This document shows positions 1 through 12,500 of a stretch of 64,000 nucleotides of DNA, in pieces. The stretch is from Oscheius onirici (Eukaryota > Nematoda > Chromadorea > Rhabditida > Rhabditidae), in NCBI GenBank assembly GCA_932521025.1, contig OW051468.1, positions 6,758,064-6,822,063 on the forward strand. Reading direction: 5' to 3'. A program made the translations under genes and the position numbers. How positions within the stretch are numbered: position 1 is the stretch's first letter; every line of letters begins with the position of its first letter. Under the pieces are notes generated by a model. It worked only from the letters and a program-made list of their open reading frames with translations, did not search any database and was not told the origin of the DNA.

Positions 1-1
1 T

Positions 2-1066
2 CTTCCCGAAGAAATTCACGTCCAAATACTAGCCAAGCTGTCTTATTCCTCTTTGGAAGTCTGTCGACTGGTTAGTCGCAACGTTAAAAGGATTGTGGCG
101 GAGAACAAGAGACGACTGCAGAGAAGACAGATCAACCTGGTTCGGTTGTGCTGCGAGGAGGAAGAATGGTCAGCTGTGGTCTTTAACAAGGACGAAAGGA
201 AGAGAAAAATTATTCGGGAGCAGCAAAATGAAAAGAGAAGGTTGGTCTAAACTTTAACTGTTTGGCTTTTATTTTTACAAAAGTTGTTTCACTTTTATAA
301 TGTACCTGTTTCAGGCTTGAATCAGAGCCCTCGACTTCCTCTCTTCCTAACCACATCCTATCCCAAGTCAAGAGTCTCATTCGCGATTCCACAATTCGTT
401 CACTGGAATTTTACGAGGTCAACCTCTCCTCCGATCTCATTTCCCGACTCATAACAGTCTTTGATGGGGTGACAATTGAGACAGTGGACATCAGTATGAG
501 TTCATTCGAGAATTTCGGTTCTGAGGATCTGTTGAGGTAGGTCTATTTTTTTTTCGGTCAGACTGTCTCTATATTATGTCTTATTAGTCATACATTCTTT
601 ACTTTTCCAGATTCCTGCTCCACGTAAAGCCTAAAAACGTCCGGTTGTCCTGGATACGACAACTATCTCCCCAGTTCTTTCATTCAAAAGAAATGGTAGA
701 CTACCTAAAAGAACGAGAAACCCTGGAAATTATCAATGTGACTGACCCTCAAGTAGGCTCTCCAAAAAAAGAAAGAAATAATCGTTCAGGGCAAGCAAGT
801 CAACATTCCAATGAGAATTACGGATCTTCTGAAATGCTTCAGTTTTCACATTGACGAGTCCTGTCAGCTTAGTTTGGAGGACATTAGGACAATGACAGAT
901 GTATGTACTTTCAACTCTTTTACACACCGAATTCCAGAGTATGGAAAGGGATGTGGGACTACATCATGTCCGTCTGGAATGTTCTGCTAGACCGCAGCTC
1001 GCCAAAGACAGTCGACTGGTTATTCGCACCGACTCTCGAGGATTTTCAGTAAAACGACCAAGATAA
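2..1066 (+). CDS. F-box protein, 5' truncated by window edge
   Basis: F-box proteins are usually substrate receptors of SCF ubiquitin ligases. The frame opens at the window edge with an F-box-like stretch (LPEEIHVQILAKL, then SLEVCRLVSRNVKRIV), so the true start lies upstream. Exons inferred from GT/AG and phase: 2-240, 315-536, 611-752, 790-900, 938-1066 (stop TAA). Introns are 37-74 bp. The rest of the protein is Lys/Arg/Glu-rich at first and then shows no domain I recognise, as in the expanded nematode F-box families, where the C-terminal part diverges fast. Phases agree at all four introns. I am confident of the gene structure and fairly confident of the F-box call; the substrate is unknown. 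Confidence 0.65.
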
Positions 1067-1093
1067 GGGACAAATTTATCAATTACACAACTA

Positions 1094-1679
1094 TCAACGT
1101 TCAAATTTGGTCTCAACAAAGCCAATCTCGACATAAGATTGACCGCAACGGTCGAAGTCAGTCCACATCTGGAAACAACCCAATGTTAGAGTTTTGAGAA
1201 TGTTTTAAAGTTCAAAATTAAATGTCCTCACCTCTTTGTTCAAGTCGACATTTCCAAACTCGGTTCCGATTTTGGAAGAGGCGCTCCAGCCCATTCGGGG
1301 CACAAATTCGACTGGTTCGGCTCCGCGGAAATCGAAGGTGACAATAGGCTGCCATTCCTGGTTCTGACCCGTATAATCGCTGATCGTTTTGGTGGCCAGA
1401 ACATCTAAATTCTTACTGTTAGTCAAATGATCTAAACATACCAATGGATCCATTATGCTTGCACTTTTTGCAATGGAAGACGTGATTGACATTTCCGCGA
1501 CTGTGAGGCTTAGCAAAGAGTTTCTAAACGTAACTAACGTGGGCAAAATAATTGGGGAAAACCTGAGCAATGATGAAAACTGCCTTCTCGGATCCATACT
1601 TGCAGTTTGCACATTGAATTTTCAGACAAAACTCGTATTTTTCGGGATTGGTGACGTAGAGACGAGTGATGTCAAACAT
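1094..1679 (-). CDS. CZIB / UPF0587 (C1orf123-like) CXXC zinc-binding protein
   Basis: Four exons on the minus strand: 1563-1679, 1442-1523, 1232-1404, 1094-1168, giving 148 aa, close to the ~160 aa of the family. Two CXXC pairs are visible: CANC near residue 23 and CKKC near residue 58. They are followed by the family-typical stretches DVLATKTISDYT, FDFRGAEPVEFVPRMGW and GTEFGNVDL, then a C-terminus WTDFD...YVEIGFVE. The known family binds zinc through the two CXXC motifs; its cellular role is poorly defined. The gene lies 0.6 kb downstream of the degenerin on the same strand. The start is the first ATG, with no in-frame ATG nearby upstream. Splice phases fit throughout. Assignment by family resemblance is strong. 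Confidence 0.85.
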
Positions 1680-2277
1680 GTGACATTTCATGTAAAGGGT
1701 CTTCTTCGGCTAAAAATGGCTTGTAAAACCTTGAAAGTAGCAGAAAACTGACCATTTTTGTTAACAAGGGAAGAAGGAAAGACGACTGTCAAAATATCAA
1801 TTGAAAGGAACGCTTAAAGTAAGGCGCTACGGAAGAGACGAGGTGAGAAATTGGCGCAGTTTACACTTTCGAAAGAGCGCTTTTTTTCGATCGCATGAAA
1901 ACATGACTTGCTAAGTCTGTCTCTAAGCCAAGCCGAGGCTTGAAGATTCATGCAAACGTATTGCTTGTGAGAATCGAAGGATTTTTCCTGTTGGAGTGTC
2001 AGCTAGTAGAAAAATATCTGGCAATAAGAAAAACTTTATTGAAAAGGACCCATCATCACAATATATCTGATCTCTACGGAAAGTGTCTGATCTTTTCAGG
2101 AGAGGGACTGTCCGACAGTCGTGTACACTGCGTATTGTCGTCATCCATCGGGTTCGAAGACTTTTTCTGTGATCGATATCTATGAAGTAGCTGTGGTAGC
2201 TGTGGCTTGCTTCTCTCCTCAACTTGTCTCTGAAAAAGGAGATTGTCCGGAGCAAAGAGAGCATGCTGTTGGTGCAT
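1680..2277. other. Intergenic, no gene seen
   Basis: About 600 bp between the CZIB start and the stop of the degenerin. Short open frames on both strands (for example minus 1923-2264) have no recognisable motif and overlap each other. It would hold the degenerin 3' UTR and any CZIB promoter or intercistronic signal. I see no RNA gene. Confidence 0.5.
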
Positions 2278-5200
2278 TCACATTCCGTGACTCATTCCCT
2301 TTCTTACGTTGATCTCAAACTCGGCATAGTAATCCCGGCTATGGCGATACTGAAAGGGTTTTTGTGATGTGAGTTCAGTGTTAAAAGTGATACAAAGTGC
2401 GTGATCAAATGACTGAAAAGGAACCTGTTTTCTAGTTAGTTTTCGTTTTTCTTCTGCTTTCATTGCCTAAAGGAGACAGTTCACAAATGAAAAAGCTGAA
2501 TTCAATGAATGAACTACCTTGATCTCTCGAATTTTTCTTCTCGGCTTGACGTAGAACAAGTAGGCCAGGACTTCCATGAAGAACTCGCCGTATTCAAAAA
2601 TCGTGATTACTGGAACAGTCATAAAGTTTTTCTGATTTTAGAAAGTGGAACCTGAAAAGCCAATCCAGAGTCCTATGTTACCGCCGAAATCTGAGAACAG
2701 ATTGACCATCGTGTAGCCGGCAGTCTCTTTCAAAGTCTCAAAGTTGAGCTGCTCGTAATAGATTTCGATGTAGGCTGTGTTCTGTCGATAGTACTCGGTA
2801 CAAGCCTGGGAGTCGTTGAAAATTTCCGTTACTGCCGGACACGCAGTTCCTGAAAGCCCATTTCATTTCACATCTTTGTTCTACTCATATAAATTTAACA
2901 GATTGATAACTGTACCTAGTTTGAAATTTGGCGATGGCCAGGCGGCTGCAGAATAAGCTGTCTCAAAGACATTTTCTGTACACGGCTGTCGGCAGATGCA
3001 CTTTGACTTCATGTGATGGTAACCACCACTTTCTGAGGTCAAGTTTGAGAGACAGTCTCCTAAATAGCAAAAAATGGGGGGTTTCACAGAAGCTTACGGT
3101 CAACTTTAGACTTGGCCTCACAGTACCGAACTTCATCGTTTTCTTTCGGTAAGGGGAATCTTGGATCGCCACACTTACACTCTTCTATGACGTTCATTTG
3201 GAAACAGTTTCTATGACAGCCCTGGAATTGAATGTTTCGAAAGTTACAGAGATTGAACCTCTGGCGAATAGTGTTCATCATAAATATATGGCGATGGTCG
3301 AAAAGTATCTGAGCACGAACCCCAAGGAGCATCCAGACGTTGAAGGACTTTCTGAAGAGCTTATTGAAAAGAGAAGACTGCGAACTGACTGTTTTTAGGC
3401 CGAAAGACGAAACGAAACCCGTGGGCGCTGAATAACCAAATGTATCTGAAAATCGGATGAAAACAATGTGGAAGAAAGATATTTTGAGAACTTTTCAAAG
3501 TGGCCAAGTTTTCGAACAAAGACACGTGGCAAAGGTTTTAGCTCTTACCTGGAAACGGTTCCTGATCCTGCTCTGAAAGTAAATGTTTAAACAAAGACTC
3601 TTGAGAAAATACCGTGAACAACTAATCTAACACCCGTAGCCTCTGTAGTCGGAAGATAATCATCCTGATGAACGTCTAGAAGTAAACGAAGTCCTGAACA
3701 TTCCCTAGTTCCAAGCCAATCATTGAAAAGTTACCATACATAGGACCAGCTCTACTGTTTTTCAACTCTACCGAGTCATTGAAATTGAAAGTGTAGCAAT
3801 TGCCTGAAGAAACTTGGCTAAAAGAACTAAAACCTCTTACCGTATTCTGGATCCATGTGCAATTTGAAGTCTCTCTCCATGTCGCAATCTTTTGAATTAA
3901 ACGAGCAACGCAATACAAATTCTTTCAAAGTGTACGACAAATCTCTTCTCGTCTCTCGAGGAAGAGCAGCTACAAGAAAAATGAGGTTTTCTTTCGTCTT
4001 CGTTGTAATTGCTCCGGCATCTCGCAAATCCTAGAAGTGATTTAACACTAATTTCGAAAAGCCTTACAGAAAGACCAAAGTCGTCTTCGGTGAGTGTTGC
4101 TTTCGGCGTCTCTGTGACCGGATAGACAGTGTAGTTGTTCGGATTCCACCAACGAATCTCCTCTTTCGGATGAATCATACAATGATGTGAAATGCCTTGG
4201 CAGAGACAGGACTCTTCTGTGCCAACGGGCTTGGTTGCATTCGGTCTGTCTGGATCTGGACACGTGCGTGAGATCGAACAACGTGTACATTTCTGGAATC
4301 TGCCAGTTAACAAGGACATTATGAGTAGACAGCTATTTGAAAATCAAAATCTGTTAAAAGTCCAAAAAAAATAAGTTCCTGTCTTTAGTTTGGAAAAAAA
4401 CGAACCTTGACAGTCCACGCGTTTGTAGGATAACACGGCCAGATGAGTCCTCTGGTGATATCCTCAAAGCACATACAAACACTTGCGTTCGTCTCGAGAG
4501 GGTTCCTATTCGGAACACACTGTTCCTGATTGATGCAAGTGCATCGAACAAAGACTGGCTGATAGACGGCTCCCTGTCTCAGCTCGTGTTCTTCTATTGG
4601 AAAGAGTAGCTCCTTCTCCGCTGCCCGTTTCCCTCTTAAATCTATTTTCTTTCTGTTAGTATCTGATCGGATGGCCTCGTTCATCTCTCTGGCATTGATT
4701 ACTTGCTCCCAGATTTCAAACTGAAGGAAAATATGAAAATTCTTTAGAAAACTGAAATTTACTCCTTCTTTAATCTCCTCGTATTGGACCAGTTCACTGA
4801 ACTTGAAGGCGTTCAAATTGCACAATGTTGCTGCAGGAAAAGGTGCTGAACAAATTTTGTGACTCTTTCTCCGATTAAAACATACCAGCTTCAAATTTGA
4901 GCTGCATCTCTATGATAGTCCTGTAGTTGAGGTATTCGCTCATCGTCCAGTATGTCTGGAGGATGAAACAGACACTGCATAGTAGAAAAATGATCGACCA
5001 GACCCAAGGACCGCAACAAGACGTCGAACTGAATTGTTTTTACGAGAATTACATAGTTTCAGTACCAAATGAAAGGCACTCCATGAGAACTCGTCCTTCC
5101 ACCAAAATCAACACAAAGTGATCGAAGAGAGGACATCCGCTGTTTACTCGATTCCGACCTGTCAGATCTACGGGAAGATGTTCGTCTGAAGAGAGCCGGC

Positions 5201-5706
5201 ACTTTTAATTCCTGCAAAAGGGAACGCGTTCAAAGACTTTCGGACCACACAACACTCGTAATTGTTGGCGGACTTCCGTCCGAAGTCACAAGGGCAACAC
5301 CAGTTCACATTCGTTTTCTGGGTATTTTGGGAAGTAACCATGAAAAGGGTCGAGTACTTTGTAGTCAAATACTAAAGTAGGTGTCAATTTGACGAATGTA
5401 CAAAAAGAGCCCACCTTCCTCCTCTCCTCCTCGTCATCTGCATCGTGCAAACCTTCGACCGGTTCCATTCTGCGTATTTCTCCTTCGACGGCGTTCCTCC
5501 GCTTCTCGAGCAGCTTCTTGAGTCTATTCTTCTCCTAAATCCTCAAAATGGCCTTTTGGCGGTCGGCCCAGCCCCGGATATCGGTGCTGCCAAGGGAGGG
5601 AACAATTATTCGCCTCGTCACCCACCTGCCTAATTTTCAGCGGATTGTACATGGTCTTGCCGTTCTGGTCTTCGTCTCGTCTAGTCGACCTGTAACCGGC
5701 CCACAT
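2278..5706 (-). CDS. Degenerin-type DEG/ENaC sodium channel subunit
   Basis: Predicted 790 aa from 18 exons (5' to 3': 5626-5706, 5415-5534, 5066-5211, 4886-5028, 4763-4845, 4406-4720, 4068-4292, 3841-4030, 3735-3803, 3613-3693, 3549-3572, 3390-3445, 3259-3351, 3098-3221, 2916-3059, 2652-2849, 2518-2609, 2278-2466). Visible landmarks in order: cytosolic SSHGVPFI motif; TM1 (VWSIIFLLCSVCFILQTYW); post-TM1 PFPAATLCNLNAFKFS; extracellular Cys-rich domain with GPMYGLRLLLD, PTTEATGVRL, FGYSAPTGF and GCHRNCFQ...CKCGDPRFPLP; then YYEQLNFETLKETAGYT, pore-side DFGGNIGLWIGFS, and TM2. These match nematode degenerins (MEC-4/DEG-1/UNC-8 size and motifs), trimeric Na+ channels in touch, muscle or epithelia. 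The exact paralogue is not assigned. A start at 5811 is a less likely alternative. Stretch 5212-5371 stays open and could be a cassette exon. The last exon contains a possible in-frame intron. Confidence 0.9.
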
Positions 5707-6122
5707 CGTAGCGAAGATAGAAGAAACTTTTCCAAAAAGGGCGGGCACACTTATGTCAATTTGACGAGGGTTATCGATGTCACATAGGAAGAGTAATAGG
5801 GGTCTCCCCAAGAGGGAAAAGACGTCTCGGGGACATGAAAAAGATACGAAGAGCCAATGGGCTGCCGATTGCAGACGGCCGAGAGGAATCAGACCGAGAT
5901 TGTTGTCGTGTCGAGAGCAAAAAAAGAGACGACATGTACTCTAATCCCATTCCGAGACTTGGTCAAAGAAGGATAGAAAGAAGACATGTAGAGTGGACGG
6001 CTATCGGACGACACATCTGGATGGATGACTCGCGACCCAGTAGGACTGGATTTGCACTACGAGGCCAAATTGAAAAGTATTCGATCTGACAGTCTCGACT
6101 AGTAGAAAAGTTCATTCGCCAT
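5707..6122. other. Spacer between secreted-protein gene and degenerin
   Basis: About 415 bp between two co-oriented minus-strand genes. Frames here are short and mutually overlapping. The stretch presumably carries the 3' UTR of the upstream secreted-protein gene and the degenerin promoter or trans-splice site. I see no distinct repeat or RNA. Confidence 0.4.
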
Positions 6123-6609
6123 TTAAAAATGGCTGGGAGACTTCAAACGGAGAGCCTTCTTGATTCGGCTGTACGGAGCCGGGATACAGTAGGCGTACAT
6201 TGCAACACAGGGATTCTTAAACCTGTTTGCTACCAAAAAACAAGAACTTACAGTTTTCTCGTCCACTTTGTCCTCCTCCCTCGCGATAAATGTGGCTTTT
6301 TCCAAATCTCTGATATGGATCCATAACTGGTCACAGTTGATGCTACACTTCATGAATTTCGCACAGTCGATCTGGTACTTTGGACACTCGACATGTCGGA
6401 TTCCTTTCAGAGGCCGAAAATCATCCAGTCCAATGTTGACAAGGTCACCGCCTAGAAGAGAATATGGTAGAGAATGAAAGTTACCACTTACTCAAGTCTT
6501 CGTGCTCTCCGAAATCTTCTTTGTCCGAATTCGGCCTTTCCTTGAAGATCTTCTCGTAGGGAGCTGCCGGGAGAGCGACGAAAAGGACAACAGCCAGGAT
6601 GGTCAGCAT
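6123..6609 (-). CDS. Small secreted Cys-containing protein, unrecognised
   Basis: Two exons, 6492-6609 and 6123-6451, give 148 aa. The N-terminus MLTILAVVLFVALPAAP is a clear signal peptide. It is followed by an acidic linker and a Cys segment (CPKYQIDCAKF, then KCSINCDQLW, then SSCF, NPC, AYC), suggesting three disulfides in a secreted domain. The C-terminus is basic (YSRIKKALRLKSPSH). I do not recognise the family. It sits head to tail, 0.4 kb upstream of the degenerin on the same strand, so co-expression is possible. The divergent neighbour is the SLC36 gene, 550 bp away. Phase across the single intron (GTAAGT/CTAG) agrees. Confidence 0.65.
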
Positions 6610-7158
6610 CGCAGAGTGGCGAGTTTGGACAACTTTCACTTGACAAGTCTAACTTATTGCTAGTTTTGACTCAAATAATACTCTAATTGGTTGTTCCAAA
6701 ACTAATCTGAACAATTTGTTTGAGACAGGATACGACAAGTAAAGGGACAACAGATAAAACAGATTAGCTTAAAACTAACGCAGATCGTTCCGAATGAGCG
6801 TAAGCAACTGGTGCAATCTTATTGTGCAACTGTATAATGAAATATTGACGAATCCAGAGAAGATAGTCTCTACGACATCTTTTCCCTGATTTCTCTCTCG
6901 GTAGCATCCGTTTTTTGCCGACTTTCCCTCCCGGCTCCTATCAATTCTCCCCGTGATCATTGCTTCCCAACTGATACGAATATGACCTCCTTGTCTTTTC
7001 AATGAACTGTTTGTGAATGAGAATCGATTCTCGCCGCCTTTTCTCTGTTGTTGGGAAAAGACCTGTAATGCGATAGAGAGCGATTGCTGCCAAAAACACG
7101 CCCCAAAAGTCGTCAGCGTATCTTGCGGCAGAGATAATCACTGCGCCTGACAGGAAAG
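6610..7158. other. Divergent intergenic region (candidate shared promoter)
   Basis: 550 bp between the start codons of the minus-strand secreted protein and the plus-strand SLC36 transporter. Minus frames at 6775-7002 and 6941-7141 are open but have no domain signal. I treat the region as upstream regulatory DNA for both genes; no specific element is recognised. Confidence 0.4.
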
Positions 7159-9207
7159 ATGGCCGGTACGAGTTTATCGTGAGTATTCTTCTTTTCCCAA
7201 AGACTACATTTCCAGACCCACGTCAGCCTTGCTCAATCTCTGTAAGTTTTCGAACCAAATCATCAAGTTTTTACCACAGTTTGTGGAATGCTCGGTCCTG
7301 GGTTTCTCTCAATTCCATCAGCCTTTATGAGTTCCGGTCTCTGGGCCGGCGTGACTCTCGTCTTTCTCGTCGGATCTTTTTGTCTTCTCTCCATGTACCG
7401 TCTCGTCCAGTGCTCTCAGATACTCACCAAAAAGTACGTTTTCTGCAGAATTGACCCATCTTCCAGATGCACAGGAACTACCTGCCTGAGCTACAGCAAC
7501 ACTGCTGAAGTTGCCTTTCAGGAATTCTCGCCGAGGATGGCAAAGTTTTCAAGAGTTGCCAAGTACGCTTACTTTTTTTGTCTGTTTAACAAGGTCTTTA
7601 GATACGCAGTCGATGTGACAGTCTTTCTTTTCCAGCTGGGAGTTCTTGTCGTTTCTTTCGTCTTTGTAGAAGAACATCTTCCAGAGGTTTGTCACGAGTT
7701 CTCTAAGATTTTATAGAGAAGAACACTTTTTTCAAAAGACTCTTTTTCAGCTGCTTCCAGTGATCGGCATTTCAGCCGACCAGACAAAATGGGCGATGCT
7801 GGTCTACTTTTTCTTCCAACTGATTCTCTGTCTCTCAGCCTCCATGCAACTGCTCACATTCCTCGCCACCTTCGGCAACTTTACCATCTTGGCGGTTCTT
7901 GGTCTGATTACAAACGTTTGTTCTCCAGAGATCAGCCTGATAAGCTTTAGGAAATGATCAGCAGGGGATTTTACAGAACGGGAGCACTGCCAGCCATTAC
8001 AAATCTCGGAGGAGTTTCTCTGGCAGCTGGGAGTCTCATCTACTCCATGGAGGGACAAACCATGGTTCGTGGGAATTTATCTTCGTTCAGCAGAGGTAAG
8101 AAAGGCTACCTTAACTCGATAAATAAGCTCCTAATCTGCTTGTTCTTATCAAAAGAACGACGCATGTGACTTTCGCATTGTCAGAGAACAGTAAACTTTG
8201 AGCTGAGGAATTTCCAGATTCTGCCGTTGGAGAATCGTCTGACGGATAAGAAAGCAATGCTCGGACTGAACGGAGTCCTATGCAGTTCCATAAACTTGGT
8301 CATAGTCCTCTATGCAGCTGTCGGCTTCTACGGATTTCTGTGTTTTGGAGCGGACGTACAGGCCAGCATCTCACTGAATCTGCCCAAAAACGCGTAAGTA
8401 CACCTGGGGAAAGAGGAAGTCTAGTTGTATTTTCTAGACCACACTCTTCGTAAGAAGATTAAAATGAGTTATCTCTTAATCAGACGAAACACTTTTGACC
8501 AAAGAACAAACCGTGTAGTCATCATTTTTTGTTGTTTAGTGGGATGATCAATCTCTTCATATTTCCATAAGCTTGTTATGGCTGAACGGGTTTGCAACAG
8601 TTACGAAAAATCAAAAGCTACACTGTGCAGGGTGGAATAGCCAAATATCAGTTATCTTCTGTAAGTTGTCTGGGGTTCTAGGAAAAAGAATGTTTCGTCG
8701 AAACCGTTTTGCTTGAACTAAAGCTAAAAATCAGTATTGTAGCTTTTTGAAGAACAAAGCTCCCGTTACAGCCTCTCCCACGTGGTCCAGCTTCTCCTCG
8801 TTCTGAAGATTTTCGTCGGAACAGCCCTCCAACTTCACGTCGTCACCGACATCATTTGGCCACCCGGTCAGCAGAAAAAGACTGATAAAACCACGATATA
8901 TAAGCGTCTCTTCCCGCCAGCTGTTCTCTTCGTAGCCTGTGAGTTCCGTTTCCAATAAAATAAAACAAAACGATTTCCAGTCCTCGGTGCCATTTTGCTG
9001 GGAAAGCTGGCATTTGTCATTCCACTGATTGGTCTGACCACAGGAGTTATTCTCTCCCTCATTTTCCCGCCTTTTCTTCACATTTTGGTAACATCGATGG
9101 GCGAAGCAACGACTACGGTCAAATATCTGACCTACGGCAGCAATGTGGCAATGATTTCAATCGGGTTTTATTTTCTAATAACGGGTACAATTGATCTGTT
9201 TATTTGA
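7159..9207 (+). CDS. SLC36-type amino acid/auxin permease family transporter
   Basis: Ten exons (7159-7178, 7216-7241, 7280-7433, 7467-7562, 7602-7686, 7751-7915, 7951-8064, 8218-8393, 8772-8938, 8981-9207) give 409 aa with about ten hydrophobic segments. The first segment reads LLNLFCGMLGPGFLSIPSAFMSSGLW, of which the GPGFLSIPSAF core is the family hallmark. Later segments include YAVDVTVFLFQLGVLVVSFVF, AAGSLIYSMEGQ (the family's EGQ motif before the ILPLEN loop) and a hydrophobic end near VILSLIFPPF. Members move small amino acids with protons across lysosomal or plasma membranes. Intron 8 is long (378 bp) and has no obvious insert. A poly(A) signal AATAAA lies at 9237-9242. Substrate not inferable. 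Confidence 0.85.
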
Positions 9208-9242
9208 GACCAGGATGTTTATTGAAATATCATAATAATAAA

Positions 9243-9554
9243 CGAGAAGTCTATATTATCTGGCAAAATGTATGGCCTAGAAAAAAGTTGTGTGAAGAGG
9301 AACCGGGTGGGTTCTGGAGTGAACTTGGCAAAGGAATTGTAGTTTGACTAGCTCCCAGGGCAATCAAGGCATAAAATAATTAAAGTGAGAAGAGAATGCG
9401 ACTGAGCCGGGTCTGAAGATTCGGAAAATAGAGATAGAGAAAGAAAAAATGGGCTAGTTATCACGGGGCAGGAGACGGGCTTTTTCTGGGCTTAAGCTCG
9501 CAACAAAGGAAAAAGGAAAGAAGGAGTGAACGAGCCAGAGGACCCGATACGAGA
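9243..9554. other. Convergent 3' spacer
   Basis: About 310 bp between the SLC36 poly(A) signal and the SMAD stop codon. It would hold both 3' UTRs. It is purine-rich on the plus strand (many GAGA/GAAA runs). No gene or RNA seen. Confidence 0.4.
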
Positions 9555-12500
9555 TCAAGAGATGAAGGTAATCTCATACCTACACGGAATGTCGGTCATG
9601 TACACACGACTGTAGTTGACTCCCCAGCCACGACCTACACTTATCACCAGGGTACCGGATGACAGAGCTGGATCGCGGGAGACCCTCCGCAGATTTTGAG
9701 CTGGTGTTGTGGCGGAGGCCTCTCCCTGTAAAGAATATGCTTTATTTGAACAAATGGTATTAAACAGAAACGTATGTTCTGAACGTTGTTTTAAAATATT
9801 TCATGCATGTTCAAAGATAATGATTTCAAATCAACCGTTTTCGATTGGAAAACTCATTGTTCCGCTAATTCAAAAAAGAAAGTTTACTTCCACTCTTCCA
9901 TAGTTGAAGGAAAAGAGAAAAAGAATATAGGTGAGTCTAGATTTGGAAGCATTCGAAAAAAGTGCAAGTTTCACCTACAAATTAAGACAACAAAGAGCGA
10001 TTATATCCGAACAAAAATAGGTCAAGAACCAACCTGATGGACTCGGATACAGTACCCCGGAGATAACCGTCGAAGAGTGTCCGTTTTTGAAGAACACGCC
10101 GACAAGGAGATGAATAAAGGCTTGTTACCGCTAAAACGAAGTGAATTTGGGGAAGAAAACGTTGCTTGATAAAAGAAGCTGAGAAAAGTGTAAGAAAACG
10201 CAACAAGAATTCATGTCTCACCTATTGTAGAGCCAGACATCTTCCGGCCCATCAGAGCCAAGGGGTTCGGTTTGTCGTATCAAGGCAAAGCTAGCCTCGT
10301 TCTTCAGATCCCATTCGCTACAGACCGGCTGTGCGTCATGGACGGAGCTGGAGAGAACGCCGACTGCTGCGAACTGTCCGGTCAGTTGTATAACTTCCCC
10401 AACGGCTTCTTTTCTCTCGTAGCGGGCCAGATGTCCCCAGGCTGAAACGACGAGAGTTATAGTGGCATTGAGGGAGTCATTCGGATTATGCACATGAGCT
10501 CATTGGGGTGTCGTAAGCGAGGTAAATTTATTCATCCTTCGACGAGGTATGGGGGCAGAAGCGAGAGTCGGACTCCCAATTTTGAATAGTCCAAATTTCG
10601 ATGTAAGACTGACTGGGCTTTGTGCAAAGAGTTTTTGACAGTCTCTCGCGTATTTCTAGTGCTTCTCAGAGATGTATCTACTGATCATTTTCCGGAGACC
10701 TTGTACTGGAGAGATTTCTGATGCTCTCAAGTTTAACAGTGAAAAAGGTCAGAGTCCTGTACCTTACTTCAAGAGATTTCGGCCCTTTCTCTTGACCCCC
10801 TTCTTTCCTCTTGCCCAATCAAGAGTGACTAACTCAGTCCCGGACCAGAGAGTGAGAGGTTGCTTTCTGGAATTATTTAATGGGGAGGGGCTGGACCCGA
10901 GAAATCAATGTGTTGCCACAATGGGTCTCAATCACGATTGTGAGGCTGCAGCACTGCTCAAAATAGTTGTGGCCATTGAGAGACGCAGACAATTCCCGGA
11001 AGGCCGACTTGGCAGCCTTCTGAAGAACACCAAGGCTAGTCCAAATTGGTCGTCCCCGAAACTTGTATTTAGTCTGCGGTAACTGGATAACCACAGAACA
11101 TTGTTTTGAAGGTTTGGTTTAGTTGGGACAAGAAGTCGGAATACCCCAGAGTCAGAAGACTGGGACTAACAATTAAATTGTCTGGACCTGGCCCATTGGT
11201 CAGTTGATTGTCAGCAAGGATTTCAGGAGACTGACCTTGTGGCTGTTGATGTAGTAACCGTAAAGGATGATGAATAGAAGAGGAAGAACTACTGCCTGGA
11301 GGTGAGTCCGGCGGTTCTGGAGGCGTCTCGGAGGGAGGGGAAGGAGGTCGATGCTCGGGAAAATCACCTCCACCGGTAAACTTGGGCAGATGATGATCGG
11401 GAGAGGCTGAAATGAGCGTCATCTCTCAAAGGTTTATAGAAACATTTGATCCCTTCCCCCCATCCGTCATCAGTCTCAAAAAAGACTCTCAATTGAGGAG
11501 AGGACGGACTAAAGAATTGTTTGTTTTTGTGTGTCGTCTTCTCACTCCCGGGGATAGCCGATATCTTCGCACGGGAGTGCATCCGGATGCGCGGGAGGCA
11601 TAGCGACACTGATATATATTGGCCTCTGGGGGAGCATTCCAAACGATACCGCTTCTTCGAACGAGAGTGCCACTTACATAAGTGAGTACGGTACTGAATG
11701 TGTCCGTTTCCGACAGCCGACGTCCGTTGACCGTCTTCGTCGTCGGAATCTTCGTCTTCGGCACAACTCGTCTCCGGCCGAATCCACAGGGCATAGTGGT
11801 AGGGGTTGCAACAGCTCACTGTCGCGTTGTTGATTGTCACTCGGCCGAAACGACACCACGGAAGAGCTTCCAGACGATGCAGGGCAGCATCCACCTGAAC
11901 TTTTACTGTTGCTTCTTTCTTATAAATACGATTTTTGATATACTGTTGATCTACAGTTTTGTAGATCCTCGAAAAGGTAAAGAATCTTAATATAGAAAAG
12001 ATTTTAAACGAGCTCTGTTTGAGTACAGTTTTGCTAAAGTACAAGGTCAAGATACAATATTTCAGTTTTGTACAGTTCCGCAAAGTTGCAGCTTTTAATC
12101 TGTTCCACAACTTTCCAGAACATCGCAAAGCTCAATACTGTTTTTTAAGCAGAATTCAACAGAAGATCTACCTGAAGTTCCCTCCACCTCCAAAGCTTGC
12201 AGCAAAGATACGGCATGCTCATGGGTCGATCGATTTGTGGAATCAGACCGGAATCCTCTTCCAGAGGCTCTTCGTCTGGTCTCTCGTCCATCGGCGGTCC
12301 TGGAGCACAGGCCTTGGCATCCACCCCGCTTGACTCGACAGCCTTCCGAATCACCTCGACATCTTCGGCGTCGAAACCTCGCATGAGTCGAAGAAATCTT
12401 GAAATTTAATAATTTAGAGATGCTGGTCGGGCGCGGCTTTTTTGACTGTTACAACGGCCCGAGAGCCTCTCTCGGCCGTTTATGCGAAACGACTTCGAAA

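Noticed and set aside
53-250. Complete small gene starting at position 53
   Set aside because: The apparent start is an internal codon (not ATG) of an F-box frame already open from the window edge.
10672-11082. 136-codon plus-strand frame inside SMAD intron and exon
   Set aside because: Sits in the 10442-11235 intron on the opposite strand; no motif or splice partner.
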